64,000 nt of DNA from an archaeon. Lineage in GTDB: Archaea; Thermoproteota; Nitrososphaeria; Nitrososphaerales; Nitrosopumilaceae. The stretch covers positions 1 through 64,000 of the forward strand of contig JAJRWR010000006.1 in the NCBI GenBank assembly GCA_024276695.1. The letters run 5' to 3'. The notes under the pieces were generated by a model, which made no database searches, was not told where the DNA came from, and worked only from the letters and a program-made list of their open reading frames with translations. Positions 35,081 to 43,520 of this stretch are shown piece by piece; positions within the stretch are counted from its first letter, which is position 1; every line of letters starts with the position of its first letter. The translations under genes and the position numbers were made by a program.

Positions 35081-35692
35081 TCATTTGTCATAAATTGTCT
35101 GAAGAATTGTACTGTTCTTAATAACCTCTGGTGTGAACTGAACATTAACTGTTACTTTGTTGTTGAAGTCAATATTCACATTATCAAATAATGATTTGTA
35201 TTTGTACACACTTCGTCGATTTTCTGTATATTCGTGCCCTGTTTTTATTAATAATCCTTCCTCAACCAATAAATTAATTTTTCTATATCCTGATGTCTTT
35301 GGAATGTTTAATCTTTCTAAAATTTCTGAAATTGTCCATGGTTCCACAATAGACGCATTCAGAATTTTTGACATTTCATCATCACTAAATGCCTTTAAAA
35401 TTGATTGATTAATCGATGGATTTAGTATTGTAAATCTTTTTTCCATTCTATCCTCTTTTGACTTGATGCTACAAATATTGTCTAGGAATTTTCTCTCCAG
35501 ACCTTTTGCACCATGTCCAAAAAATTCAGTTAAAACCGAATCTAATTTTTCAAATTCTTTTATTGATTGTGTAATGGATATGCCATACTTTTCAAATAAT
35601 CTATTTTGTATGCTGTGAAATGTAGTATCTCCAAGATTTTTTCGAATTATTTGTTCAAGGGCCGCTGTAAATAATTGATCAAACTCAGTCAT
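35081..35692 (-). CDS. Winged-helix regulator paired with a response regulator
   Basis: A 203-residue protein. The N-terminal half (FDQLFTAALEQIIRK, then LTEFFGHGAKGLER) is a conserved thaumarchaeal module of unknown role. Residues about 110-170 are a winged helix (EPWTISEILERLNIPKTSGYRKINLLVEEGLL), ending in a strand like that of the regulator at 15688. Its start overlaps the stop of the receiver gene by four bases, so the two are likely translated together and act as a split two-component output pair. Confidence 0.75.
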   Translation of the reverse strand: MTEFDQLFTAALEQIIRKNLGDTTFHSIQNRLFEKYGISITQSIKEFEKLDSVLTEFFGHGAKGLERKFLDNICSIKSKEDRMEKRFTILNPSINQSILKAFSDDEMSKILNASIVEPWTISEILERLNIPKTSGYRKINLLVEEGLLIKTGHEYTENRRSVYKYKSLFDNVNIDFNNKVTVNVQFTPEVIKNSTILQTIYDK

Positions 35693-36288
35693 GTAGTTAT
35701 CATCTCCGATAAATCACGAATTTTTCCAGTGTCGTTTTGTATTGCCAAGTCAAGTGCTTCTTGCATTTCTTTTTCTGATTTGATGCTTTTATTGTCACTA
35801 TTTACTATTTTACATTCTTGTATGATGTCTAATTCTTTGAAATTCCTATATTGATCATAGTTTACAAGGCATAAATAATAATCAGGATCATCTTTGAATT
35901 TGATTTCAAATGATGCAGGCATTGAATTTTCATTTTCAGAAATATCTGAAATGGTTTGCTTTAATACATTAGTCCCAAAGGGTTTTGATATTACAGGTAT
36001 GTTTAACAATTCAAAAAGATCCATTTCATAATCATTTGAATTTGCTGTAACTACAATTATTTTGGCGTTTTGATTCTTGTCTTTGATATTTTCTACCGCA
36101 TACAGTCCATCATAGTTTGGCATTGCCAAGTCTGTAAAAACAATATCTGGGGTATGTTTTTCATACAACTCTACAGCATCTTTGCCATTATTTCCTGTGG
36201 CCAGAACATCTATTTTGAGCATATCTAGAAAATCACAAAACATATCTAAAATATTTTGATCATCATCTATCACAATACAATTGAACAT
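35689..36288 (-). CDS. Response regulator with receiver domain and unknown C-terminal domain
   Basis: A protein of about 199 residues. The receiver domain has acidic pair DDD (near residue 8-10), phosphoacceptor Asp in VFTDLAMPNYD, a switch residue in VVTANS, and Lys in ISKPFG. The C-terminal 75 residues (EIKFKDDPDYYLCLVNYDQY, then a helical tail) are not a known DNA-binding fold. The partner winged-helix protein (35081-35692) probably supplies DNA binding. No histidine kinase is nearby. The ATG at 36288 (MFNCIVIDDD) is preferred over one five codons upstream. Confidence 0.85.
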   Translation of the reverse strand: MFNCIVIDDDQNILDMFCDFLDMLKIDVLATGNNGKDAVELYEKHTPDIVFTDLAMPNYDGLYAVENIKDKNQNAKIIVVTANSNDYEMDLFELLNIPVISKPFGTNVLKQTISDISENENSMPASFEIKFKDDPDYYLCLVNYDQYRNFKELDIIQECKIVNSDNKSIKSEKEMQEALDLAIQNDTGKIRDLSEMITT

Positions 36289-36365
36289 ATTTGTACTTCT
36301 CATTCCTCATCTTTAGTCATATTTTCATACTTTATATGATTATCTTATATTTATGAATCCCATTT

Positions 36366-36644
36366 TTGGGAATTCATAAAAATGTATGTCTGCTTGTTGA
36401 ATTACATTTTGATAAATGCCATAACATAATAGAATGTCTATTGAAATACCAATTTGATGAAAATCCCTTCGTACAATCTGAGATGTCTCTATCGATAAAA
36501 GAGATTACTCAATGTCCAAAATGTCTTTCAAATAATGTTCTTTGTTGATTTCATATAAAGTCATTACAATCAAGTGTTGTCACTGATGTTCAAAACTGGA
36601 TTAAAGATTGTAAAATGATTCATAAAAATGATGATTTAAAATAA
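36366..36644 (+). pseudogene. Small Cys-motif protein interrupted by an in-frame TGA
   Basis: One frame runs from 36366 to a TAA at 36642-36644, interrupted only by TGA at 36546-36548. Before the stop it reads MSLSIKEITQCPKCLSNNVL (from ATG 36483); after it, SSVVTDVQNWIKDCKMIH. Both sides look coding, and the CPKC plus later Cys suggest a zinc-ribbon protein of a kind frequent in thaumarchaea. The first 39 codons, from TTG 36366, may or may not belong. A single base change would restore the frame. Confidence 0.5.
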
Positions 36645-36753
36645 TTTTATATCGTTATTTGTTGATTTTTGATCGAGATTTTTAATTTTAAATCTTAAAG
36701 TTTATTCAAATGGGCAAACTTGTTCTTATCAATTCTGGTACGTTTCATATAGT

Positions 36754-37119
36754 GTGAAGATTCTTCATATTGAAGATACCCCTGAAATAAGTAGAATATT
36801 TGCAGATATCTTGTCTAACAAAAATTATGATTTTGATAGCATCTTGGATGGTAGGGCTGGATTAGAGTTGGCAGTTTACAAAGAATATGATTTGATTTTA
36901 CTTGATATGTGCATGCCAGAATATAATGTGGTTAACTTTCTTTTGGATCTGAAATCTAGGAAACCTTCAGAATTATCTAAAGTTGTTATTGTTAGTGGCC
37001 TTTCTATGAGTCCTATTCAAGAACAAGAATTATTGAAATTGGGAATTCGTTCTGTTTTAAGAAAACCTATTTCTGTTCAGACACTACTTTCTCAAATTGA
37101 ACAGAAAATTACTATTTAA
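36754..37119 (+). CDS. Stand-alone receiver domain (CheY-like)
   Basis: A 121-residue receiver. Acidic residues in HIEDTPE, phosphoacceptor Asp in LLDMCMPE near residue 51, Ser in VIVSGLS and Lys in LRKPIS are all present. There is no output domain, so it must signal by protein contact. The start is GTG at 36754. Together with the receiver at 35689-36288 it makes two receivers and no kinase within this window, so the donor must be encoded elsewhere. Confidence 0.88.
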   Translation: MKILHIEDTPEISRIFADILSNKNYDFDSILDGRAGLELAVYKEYDLILLDMCMPEYNVVNFLLDLKSRKPSELSKVVIVSGLSMSPIQEQELLKLGIRSVLRKPISVQTLLSQIEQKITI

Positions 37120-37129
37120 TTTAGACCAA

Positions 37130-37423
37130 CTAATTTCTGTATTGAACATTATCTTCAAAAAAGGTGGATTCTTTCTTTCCAGAGTTCTTTTCTAACCCCT
37201 TGAAACTTTTTGTGAAAAACATCGTATATTTTGAAATTCTTCTCCGTTTTCAACAATTTTTACTTTACCTTGAATACATTACGCATCATGTTCACCTAAT
37301 TTGCAAATGTCCATCACAATTCCAACATTGAGATTGAATTTAATGTTGGCATATGTTGTTCTTGTCAGGCGTTACAATTCTTGCCTCTTCTAATATGTTT
37401 AGAAACTCTATTCTGATTAAATT
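37130..37423 (-). pseudogene. Degraded pyridoxamine-oxidase-like (PPOX/FMN-binding) gene
   Basis: Pieces of one protein can be read on the minus strand only by changing frame at least three times: FLNILEEARIVTPDKNN; then FNLNVGIVMDICKLGEHDA, a TAA, IQGKVKIVENGEEF; then KIYDVFHKKFQGVRKELWKE; then ESTFFEDNVQYRN and a stop at 37130-37132. The order and the 'GKVKIVENGEEF' strand suggest a flavin-nucleotide-binding PPOX-type barrel, inferred without a search. With three frameshifts and a nonsense codon it is a true pseudogene. Confidence 0.75.
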
Positions 37424-37426
37424 CTA

Positions 37427-37705
37427 TCAATTAAAAATTCGTTCTCTTATCTCTGGAATATGTTTGTATACTATGTCTCTGACTTTGATTTGATCTTCTG
37501 CCGTTGGCATTTCTTTTTGTGCACTAAGAATTGCACCACTCATTCCAAGTGCCATGCCCATGACAATTCCATAAACAAACTCTTTGGGGTCTTCCACCTT
37601 TAGTATTTCTTTATTCTGATTAATTTCTTCTAGATATGCTGGAATCGTTGCAACAGCCCCATTAATGGTTTGCAGAATTATTGATTCTAATTGTTCTTCA
37701 CTCAT
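37427..37705 (-). CDS. Conserved-looking small helical protein, unknown function
   Basis: A 92-residue protein: an acidic helical N-terminus (SEEQLESIILQTINGAVATI), a Gly/Met-rich hydrophobic middle (YGIVMGMALGMSGAILSA) that could be a buried helix or short membrane segment, and a basic C-terminal helix ending PEIRERIF. The frame is intact although its downstream neighbour is a pseudogene. No family recognised. Confidence 0.6.
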   Translation of the reverse strand: MSEEQLESIILQTINGAVATIPAYLEEINQNKEILKVEDPKEFVYGIVMGMALGMSGAILSAQKEMPTAEDQIKVRDIVYKHIPEIRERIFN

Positions 37706-37776
37706 GATTTTATTTTAAAATATTTCTTAATAAATTTGCACCTAAGATTTTTAATCTCTGCTTCTAAGGAGTGTAC

Positions 37777-38178
37777 ATGTTCTCTTTTTTTACCCCAAAT
37801 GAGGCAAACGATGCTTTGCCTGATGTCATAAAAAAATTTGAGTATGCTTTAGCAAAAAATAACGAAGTTAAGAAAATAGAGCGTGAATTACAGATGAGTA
37901 TATCGACTACGAATTCTTTTGAATCTTATGTGAATCTTAAACAACATCTAAACTCCGCAATTACAAAATTTTATGAATCTGTTGAAATATTGGAAAATAC
38001 AGGCGTTGTTGTCAAAAGTATCGAGCAAGGTCTGTTGGATTTCCCTTCAAAACGATTTGAAGAAGAAGTTTGGCTATGCTGGAAGTATGGTGAAATTGAA
38101 ATCAAATTTTGGCATGAAAAAGACTCTGGTTTTATGGGACGAAAACCCATCGAAGTTACAGATGATTCACTGGTTTAA
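37777..38178 (+). CDS. DUF2203 family protein
   Basis: A 133-residue protein matching DUF2203: FFTPNEANDALPDV at the start, a long helical hairpin, then IEQGLLDFPSK, EEVWLCWKYGE and a final FWHEKDSGFMGRKPI. Function is unknown, though the family is widespread in bacteria and archaea. AAGGAG at 37766-37771 is placed five bases before the ATG at 37777 and decides the start over the GTG at 37771. Its end overlaps by 12 bases a small minus-strand gene. Confidence 0.85.
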   Translation: MFSFFTPNEANDALPDVIKKFEYALAKNNEVKKIERELQMSISTTNSFESYVNLKQHLNSAITKFYESVEILENTGVVVKSIEQGLLDFPSKRFEEEVWLCWKYGEIEIKFWHEKDSGFMGRKPIEVTDDSLV

Positions 38179-38298
38179 TAATTTAATTTCGTGATTGACT
38201 CTTAGATCATTCCAAGATTCTGCCAAATGATGACAAAATTCATCCCTGCATTTTGTAGAATATCCGCAACTACATCTACTCAATGAAAATCTCCTCAT
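38167..38298 (-). CDS. 43-residue Cys/His-rich protein
   Basis: The frame reads MRRFSLSRCSCGYSTKCRDE, then FCHHLAESWNDL and ends KLLNQ. Four Cys and two His in 20 residues form a likely zinc site. Its ATG lies 23 bases inside the end of the regulator fragment upstream (38276-38520), the overlap expected if the two were once an operon. It is intact although its upstream partner is truncated. Confidence 0.55.
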   Translation of the reverse strand: MRRFSLSRCSCGYSTKCRDEFCHHLAESWNDLRVNHEIKLLNQ

Positions 38299-38520
38299 CT
38301 AATTTTGTTCTTGACCAGAGGTTGTTAAACAACAATGCTTTGGAATAGATAATTGTTTCAGAATTTGTCCATATCGCTCTCATCTCTTTATTGTTTCCTT
38401 CATTTTTAATAAAAAATAACACTTCATCATCGTCCTTGATTAGAAAACACAAGTTCTCTTTTACTGATGAACATAGTTTTTTGATTTTTGTTTTATCTAT
38501 GTCATCAAAAATTCCCTTTG
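38276..38520 (-). pseudogene. C-terminal fragment of a thaumarchaeal sensor/regulator
   Basis: A minus-strand frame without its beginning: KKSKGIFDDIDKTKIKKLC, then ENLCFLIKDDDEVLFFIKNE, then RAIWTNSETIIYSKALLF and NNLWSR before TAG at 38276-38278. The 'AIWTN...LF..LW' ending is typical of a family of thaumarchaeal signal-output or HTH proteins, recognised only loosely. Upstream, the frame runs directly into the TadC remnant at about 38520, so its N-terminal part has been lost at a junction. Confidence 0.6.
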
Positions 38521-39595
38521 ATTTTTTAGTTCTGGAGTTAATGCCCCCAAGTTTCTGTCCCCGGCCTGCTCTATGGCTTTGATCAAATTGGCCCCACTTT
38601 GAACTGAACTTAATAATGCAAGCAAAAACACTGGCAAATTCCTATCTATGCTATCTTTTCTTTGAATTTCTTTTAATTGATGGATGGTTAATGGAATTAT
38701 TCCTACTAGAATCCCAAAGATTAATCCTACATCTCTAATGGTTGTAGAATTTGAAAATTCTGAAAAATAAAAATTCATTGAGAGAACAGTTACTGATGCA
38801 ATTAATGAAAATGTTAATGTCTTTAGAATCTCATTTTTTAGAATTGATTGTTTTGGTTCTACTTTCATTCCTACTTTCTTCTTTTGTTTTCTTTCAACTC
38901 TTTCCATTTCGCTTATCTCTTTGGCACCATGTGTCCATCATCACCAACATTAACACGCCACTAAGTGGAATTACTGCAAAAGTTAGAATGTTCATCAGTG
39001 TTAACAAGTCAAATCCTGCAAGACTTGGATTCATTATTCCCATAATTGACAACATAATTACTGCAAGTAATGGAAAAACAATTAGTAAAATTGTATAAAT
39101 TTCTGCAACACTCTCTAATGACTCAGTAGTTTTTTGCATTAGCATTTTCTTTTCTTCAAGTTGAACTTTTGCCGTTGTATTGAAGTATTCTTTAAGATCT
39201 CCTCCTGATTGAACTGTGACAATTGCTCCTTCAAGTAATTCTGAATATGGTCCTGCAGGTGTTCTATGAATTAAATCTTTGATGGCACTAATCAAATCCA
39301 TGCCTAGAATATCGATATTTCTCACGATAAATCTTGAATCTTTGACAATATCTTCATCAGTGTATTCTTTTGCAATTGCCTTGAAAATCCCCTCTAATGT
39401 CAAACCACTAGTTGCCAATGTTGACATGTATCCGATAAAGTGAGGAATTTCTTCAATGAGTTTTGCTGCTCTGTTTTTTACTTTAATTGTTGGAATCATC
39501 TGTAATATACCAAAAGTCATTCCAAACAGCATTAATCCACTTAATACTGGAAGTAACATTCCTACACTTGCAGTAAAATCAAAAATCACTTCATC
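38521..39595 (-). pseudogene. TadC/FlaJ-type (GspF) membrane assembly protein, truncated and frameshifted
   Basis: The minus strand holds the first GspF domain (IPHFIGYMSTLATSGLTLEG, RTPAGPYSELLEGAIVTVQS, GGDLKEYF) and helices up to VMMDT, then changes frame around 38894-38930 to ERVERKQKKKVGMKVE, more helices and the start of a second GspF domain (LPVFLLALLSSVQSGANL), which stops dead at about 38520. The family is the inner-membrane platform of archaeal type IV pili or archaella. Both ends are missing and at least one indel lies inside, so it is a decayed gene. No pilus ATPase remains nearby. Confidence 0.78.
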
Positions 39596-40214
39596 TGTAG
39601 ATGATGTTGTACAAATTATTGACGATGCTATAATTCCTACTGGTTCATCATATGCTTCATTCCCAATTAAAACAACGGGTATTGTTGGTGATCCAATTAT
39701 CGCTGTAAGTGCTAAAGGTGTTAATGGAACTTCAACTTTGATTACTGCAGCCTCCTCTCAAACCTAATTATAAATATTCACTGGTGGGCTTGCAGATGAA
39801 ATTAAAGCCAATGAGCCTTTTGAATTTAAATTATTTGTAGATGATGAAAATACTGATTCTGTTTCTGGTGCTTCATTAAAAATCATCACTGGTGATAATG
39901 CAATAATAACTCCTGAAGTAGTTAGGACAAGTTCTGATGGTAGTACAGTTGTTAGTTTAACTGCATATGAGGGACCACATATCTCATTTGATATTATTGC
40001 AACAGCTGAAGGTTATGCTGAAGGGCAAGATTCTTTCACGGTAAATGTTGATGCTCCTAACAAAGTATTTGACTCGATTGATTTGGAATTACCTGAATGG
40101 ATTATCTATATTATAATTGGAGGAATATTGATGGTATGTGTAATAGTATTCATGTTCTTGAGAAAATCTAAAACTACTTTAGAAGAAGAATGGGAAGAGG
40201 AAGACGAACTTTAA
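39596..40214 (+). pseudogene. Ig-like extracellular protein with C-terminal membrane helix, truncated, two stops
   Basis: The plus strand reads DDAIIPTGSSYASFPIKTTG, further beta-rich sequence, then TAA-TTA-TAA (39765-39773), and continues in the same frame with FTGGLADEIKANEPFEFKLF, repeated Ig/big-like strands, a membrane helix (WIIYIIIGGILMVCVIVFMF) and an acidic tail ending DEL. Two C-to-T changes (CAA to TAA) explain both stops. The N-terminus is missing: it meets the 5' end of the TadC remnant head to head near 39590. This was probably a surface protein. Confidence 0.75.
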
Positions 40215-40423
40215 TTCTTAGTTCGTTTTTTATCTCTACAAATTCCACAAAGATAATTTTTCATAAATTCTTCTAATTCCACTTTGAATTTATCAGTTTT
40301 AGAAAATTTTTCTCCTGTTTTTAGTCCTCTCGGAACCTGTTTGCCACAATTTATGCAATGAATATCTGCCTCAAATTCAATTTTTTTATCATTTTCTGAA
40401 ATTTTCCCTATGATCACATTCAA
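40211..40423 (-). CDS. 70-residue zinc-ribbon protein
   Basis: The protein has CINCGKQVPRG in the middle and CGICRDKK near the end, two Cys-x-x-Cys pairs about 35 residues apart that should hold one zinc. Between them is a charged helix (KTDKFKVELEEFMKNY). The stop overlaps that of the convergent Ig-like remnant. It diverges from the prenyltransferase gene. Unknown function. Confidence 0.65.
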   Translation of the reverse strand: MNVIIGKISENDKKIEFEADIHCINCGKQVPRGLKTGEKFSKTDKFKVELEEFMKNYLCGICRDKKRTKN

Positions 40424-40500
40424 TTTTTATTTCATTTAGATATAAACAAGTCTCATTCATAAACTCATGAATATTATACTGAAAAATTAATGATATCGAT

Positions 40501-41385
40501 ATGCTATCTGTATGGTTTCGTGTTATACGTGTACGATTCCTATTAGCCTCAGTCATTGCAGTTTCCGTAGGTCTATCGTTAAATTGGTGGCAAAATTCTT
40601 CCTTGGATGTATTTGATGCAGTTTTGACTTTTGCAGGTATACTGGCACTTCATGCAAGTGTTGATTTGCTAAATGATTTTTGGGATTTTAAACGAGGTAT
40701 TGATACTAAAACAACAAGAACAAAAATGAGCGGTGGTACTGGTGTATTGCCTGAAGGATTGCTCAAACCTTCTTCTGTTTATCGTGCAGGAATTACATTT
40801 TTAATTATTGGTACTGTAATTGGAGGATACTTTGTAATTACTGATGGAATTACTATAGCAATAATTTTGGGATTTGCAATTGCATCTATCTATTTCTATT
40901 CTACTAAAATTGTTGATTCTGGATTAGGGGAATTCTTTGTTGCTGTAAAGGGTTCTATGATTGTAATTGGTACTTTTTTCATTCAGTCCGGTCAAATATC
41001 TGTTGAATCAATTCTTGCTGGAATTGTTGTGGGGACTCTCTCTTCCTTGGTACTTTTTATCGCATCATTTCCTGATCATGATGCAGACAAATCTAAAGGT
41101 AGAAAAACTTTGGTGATTGTGGTTGGTAAACAAAAAGGGGCAAAATTATTCTGGATTTTTCCTCTGATATCTTATTTGGCAATAATCATTGGAGTCTCTG
41201 CAAATCTATTCCCTGTGCTATCTTTGATTAGTTTTCTTAGCTTTCCATTAATGATAAAATCTGGTCTTGGTTTGCAGAAAAATTATAATCCGATTGATCA
41301 TCTTGTCCCATACATGTCTTCAACTTTGATGTTTGGCAGGCTTACTGGCATTTTATTTATACTTGGATTTTTAATTCCAATATGA
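40501..41385 (+). CDS. UbiA-family prenyltransferase (MenA-like)
   Basis: A 294-residue membrane enzyme with about eight helices. The first Asp-rich motif is NDFWDFKRGIDT and the second is FPDHDADKSKGRKT, which bind Mg2+ and the prenyl diphosphate. The layout is closest to 1,4-dihydroxy-2-naphthoate prenyltransferase (MenA). The product could be a quinone or another prenylated aromatic; without neighbouring men genes the acceptor is uncertain. The next gene starts 38 bases later in the same direction. Confidence 0.87.
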   Translation: MLSVWFRVIRVRFLLASVIAVSVGLSLNWWQNSSLDVFDAVLTFAGILALHASVDLLNDFWDFKRGIDTKTTRTKMSGGTGVLPEGLLKPSSVYRAGITFLIIGTVIGGYFVITDGITIAIILGFAIASIYFYSTKIVDSGLGEFFVAVKGSMIVIGTFFIQSGQISVESILAGIVVGTLSSLVLFIASFPDHDADKSKGRKTLVIVVGKQKGAKLFWIFPLISYLAIIIGVSANLFPVLSLISFLSFPLMIKSGLGLQKNYNPIDHLVPYMSSTLMFGRLTGILFILGFLIPI

Positions 41386-41423
41386 TGCTTTAGACATAAA
41401 TTTAGTAATTAATCCCAAAGAAT

Positions 41424-42524
41424 ATGATTTCAGGATGTGCTAGCTCTGAAGGTACTCAAAAATTCACTGAAAATTCAGGCATAAATCCAATGAATTTTAA
41501 CCATTTTGAAAGGCTTCATCTATCAAATGTTGGTGTTGGAACATATCTGGGAGATGCTGATGCCAAAACTGATGAATTAGTTACAAGTGCAGTAAAACAA
41601 TCCATCTTGTCTGGAGTCAATGTAATAGATACTGCAATCAATTATCGTTCTCAAAAGGCTGAGCGCTCAGTTGGAAAGGCAATATCTGAATTGATTAACG
41701 ATGAAAAAATTACTCGTGATCAAATTTTCCTGAGTTCAAAAAATGGCTATGTTACAAATGATGCTGATGTAAATTTGGGTTTTTGGGAGTATGTTAAAGA
41801 AGAATATTCTCAAAAAGGCGTAATCAAAGAAGGCGATGTGACCTCAGGATATCACTGCATGACTATTGCATATCTTTCAGATCAATTAGATAGGAGCCTG
41901 AAAAATTTGAATGTCGAATGTATTGATTTGATGTATCTTCACAATGCTGTTGAAGGTCAAATTAAAGATGTATCAAAAGAAAAATTTCTAGAAAATTTAA
42001 AATCTGTTTTTGAATTATATGAACAAAAAAGAAAAGAAGGAAAAATTAAATTTTATGGTCTGGCCACTTGGGAATGTTTCAGAGTTCCACCTGGCAATCT
42101 TCAATACCTTTCACTAGAGGATACTGTTAACATGGCAAAAGAAGTTGGTGGAAAAAATCATGGTTTTAGATTTATTCAATTGCCATATAACATGAATTAT
42201 GATCAGGCTTTACTTATAAAAAATCAGTTACTTGGAACCGAATCTGTATCAATTTTAGACGCAGCGGTAAGATTGGGAATTGGTATTTTCACTAGCGTTC
42301 CTTTCATGCAAGGTAGATTGTTAACCTCTGGAACAATACCTGAATTTAATGAATTAAAACCATCACTTCGTGCCTTACAATTCATCCGTTCATCTCCCGG
42401 TGTACTTGCACCTTTGGTTGGTCAGAAATCTTCGGAACATGTGTCTGAAAATCTTGAAATTATGAATATTGCTCCAATGTCCGAAGATGAATTTCTTACA
42501 TTGGTAAAGAAACTGACTTTATAG
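41424..42524 (+). CDS. Aldo/keto reductase family protein
   Basis: A 366-residue TIM-barrel oxidoreductase. Catalytic tetrad positions are seen as DTAINY (Asp, Tyr), SSKNGY (Lys) and MYLHN (His). It carries inserts compared with typical 300-residue members, for example the segment with DVTSGYHCMTIAYLSDQLD. It likely uses NADPH to reduce a carbonyl; the substrate is unknown. It follows the prenyltransferase, but a shared pathway is only a guess. Confidence 0.88.
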   Translation: MISGCASSEGTQKFTENSGINPMNFNHFERLHLSNVGVGTYLGDADAKTDELVTSAVKQSILSGVNVIDTAINYRSQKAERSVGKAISELINDEKITRDQIFLSSKNGYVTNDADVNLGFWEYVKEEYSQKGVIKEGDVTSGYHCMTIAYLSDQLDRSLKNLNVECIDLMYLHNAVEGQIKDVSKEKFLENLKSVFELYEQKRKEGKIKFYGLATWECFRVPPGNLQYLSLEDTVNMAKEVGGKNHGFRFIQLPYNMNYDQALLIKNQLLGTESVSILDAAVRLGIGIFTSVPFMQGRLLTSGTIPEFNELKPSLRALQFIRSSPGVLAPLVGQKSSEHVSENLEIMNIAPMSEDEFLTLVKKLTL

Positions 42525-42581
42525 ATATTTCAATCATCAGCCTCAAAATTATGTATAAAGATAATAAATGAGTGAATTTTA

Positions 42582-42962
42582 GTGACACATAGTAATTTGT
42601 CCGCTAAAATTTATGATTACACGAAAATCTGTAATTCGATATTTACAATTGATCCTAAAATTCGATTCGCAGGCGTCATCAATGAACGTGGTCGTTTAGT
42701 TGCAGGTGGAATGAAAGAAAATGTTGAACCGTTAGAAAGCGAAAAAGATGATGAAATGATTTTCATGGAACTTGCGTTACGTGTTAAAATGAGAAAAGAG
42801 TTTGATAAACAACTTGGACCTGTTATTTTTGCAATGGCTTCTCGTGAACGTGCACTAGCAATTAGTGTGATAATTAATAATGATATTCTATATGTTGCAT
42901 CAGAACCTGATACTGATTATTGTACATTACCAAAAAAAATCCTTAAAATAATCCAATCGTAA
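42582..42962 (+). CDS. DUF6659-like thaumarchaeal sensor-type protein
   Basis: A 126-residue protein. YTKICNSIFTIDPKIRFAGV and INERGRLVAGGMKE are the opening of a profilin/roadblock-like fold repeatedly seen in thaumarchaea (DUF6659 as I recall it), followed by ELALRVKMRKEFDKQLG and a hydrophobic strand pair. Probably a cytoplasmic sensor or scaffold, not proven. Start GTG at 42582. Confidence 0.7.
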   Translation: MTHSNLSAKIYDYTKICNSIFTIDPKIRFAGVINERGRLVAGGMKENVEPLESEKDDEMIFMELALRVKMRKEFDKQLGPVIFAMASRERALAISVIINNDILYVASEPDTDYCTLPKKILKIIQS

Positions 42963-43031
42963 GTATATTTCATTTCCACTTTTGGGACATTATGATCTTC
43001 TTAATTAAATATAAAATTACAAATTCTTTAC

Positions 43032-43226
43032 ATGCAATTTAGTGAAAAACTTGAATCTGACTGTTTGGCCATGTCTGAGTTGACAAAAGAAATTGGCTCT
43101 ATCGTACAAAATTCATTTAATCAAGGGAGGGGTGATTTAACCTCATCTGATATTGAACATATTTTAAAAATCACCTCTGATGTTACATGTAAAATAAAAT
43201 CACAAACTTGGGAATTGACAGTATGA
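43032..43226 (+). CDS. 64-residue helical protein, unknown
   Basis: A short, mainly helical frame (MQFSEKLESDCLAMSELTKE, then SDIEHILKITSDVTCKIK). Its stop overlaps the ATG of the next gene (ATGA at 43223-43226), which indicates an operon and supports both frames. No motif recognised. Confidence 0.55.
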   Translation: MQFSEKLESDCLAMSELTKEIGSIVQNSFNQGRGDLTSSDIEHILKITSDVTCKIKSQTWELTV

Positions 43227-43462
43227 ATAATTGTAATGAACAACACTCTCTAATGTACAAAATAACCTACAAATCAACTGTCCTTAACAGTACTACCAAT
43301 GAATGGTTAGTTTGTGAGAAATGTTTTGGAAAAGAAGAATTTTTTGGCAAATCTGGAGAAATCGAATCAATCACATCTTTACGTAATTTAAGTAAGATTA
43401 GACTGGAACTTGATCATCCCACACTGACTGAAATTATCCCAGAAACTCAAAAAATTTTGTAA
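43223..43462 (+). CDS. 79-residue zinc-ribbon-like protein
   Basis: From ATG 43223 the frame reads MNNCNEQHSLMYKITY and later WLVCEKCFGKEEFF. Cys4, His8 and the CEKC pair make a probable zinc site; the remaining half is helical. Translationally coupled to the preceding 64-residue gene. A longer TTG start at 43208 is possible. Function unknown. Confidence 0.6.
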   Translation: MNNCNEQHSLMYKITYKSTVLNSTTNEWLVCEKCFGKEEFFGKSGEIESITSLRNLSKIRLELDHPTLTEIIPETQKIL

Positions 43463-43491
43463 TTATTTGATATGTTTTCTCTAGCTTAATC

Positions 43492-43499
43492 TATAAATA
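43492..43499 (+). promoter_or_regulatory. TATA box of the YHS-domain gene
   Basis: TATAAATA is centred about 26 nt upstream of the GTG at 43521, which supports that start and a leaderless transcript. Confidence 0.6.
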
Positions 43500-43520
43500 G
43501 AAATTAAATGTTGGAAATCT

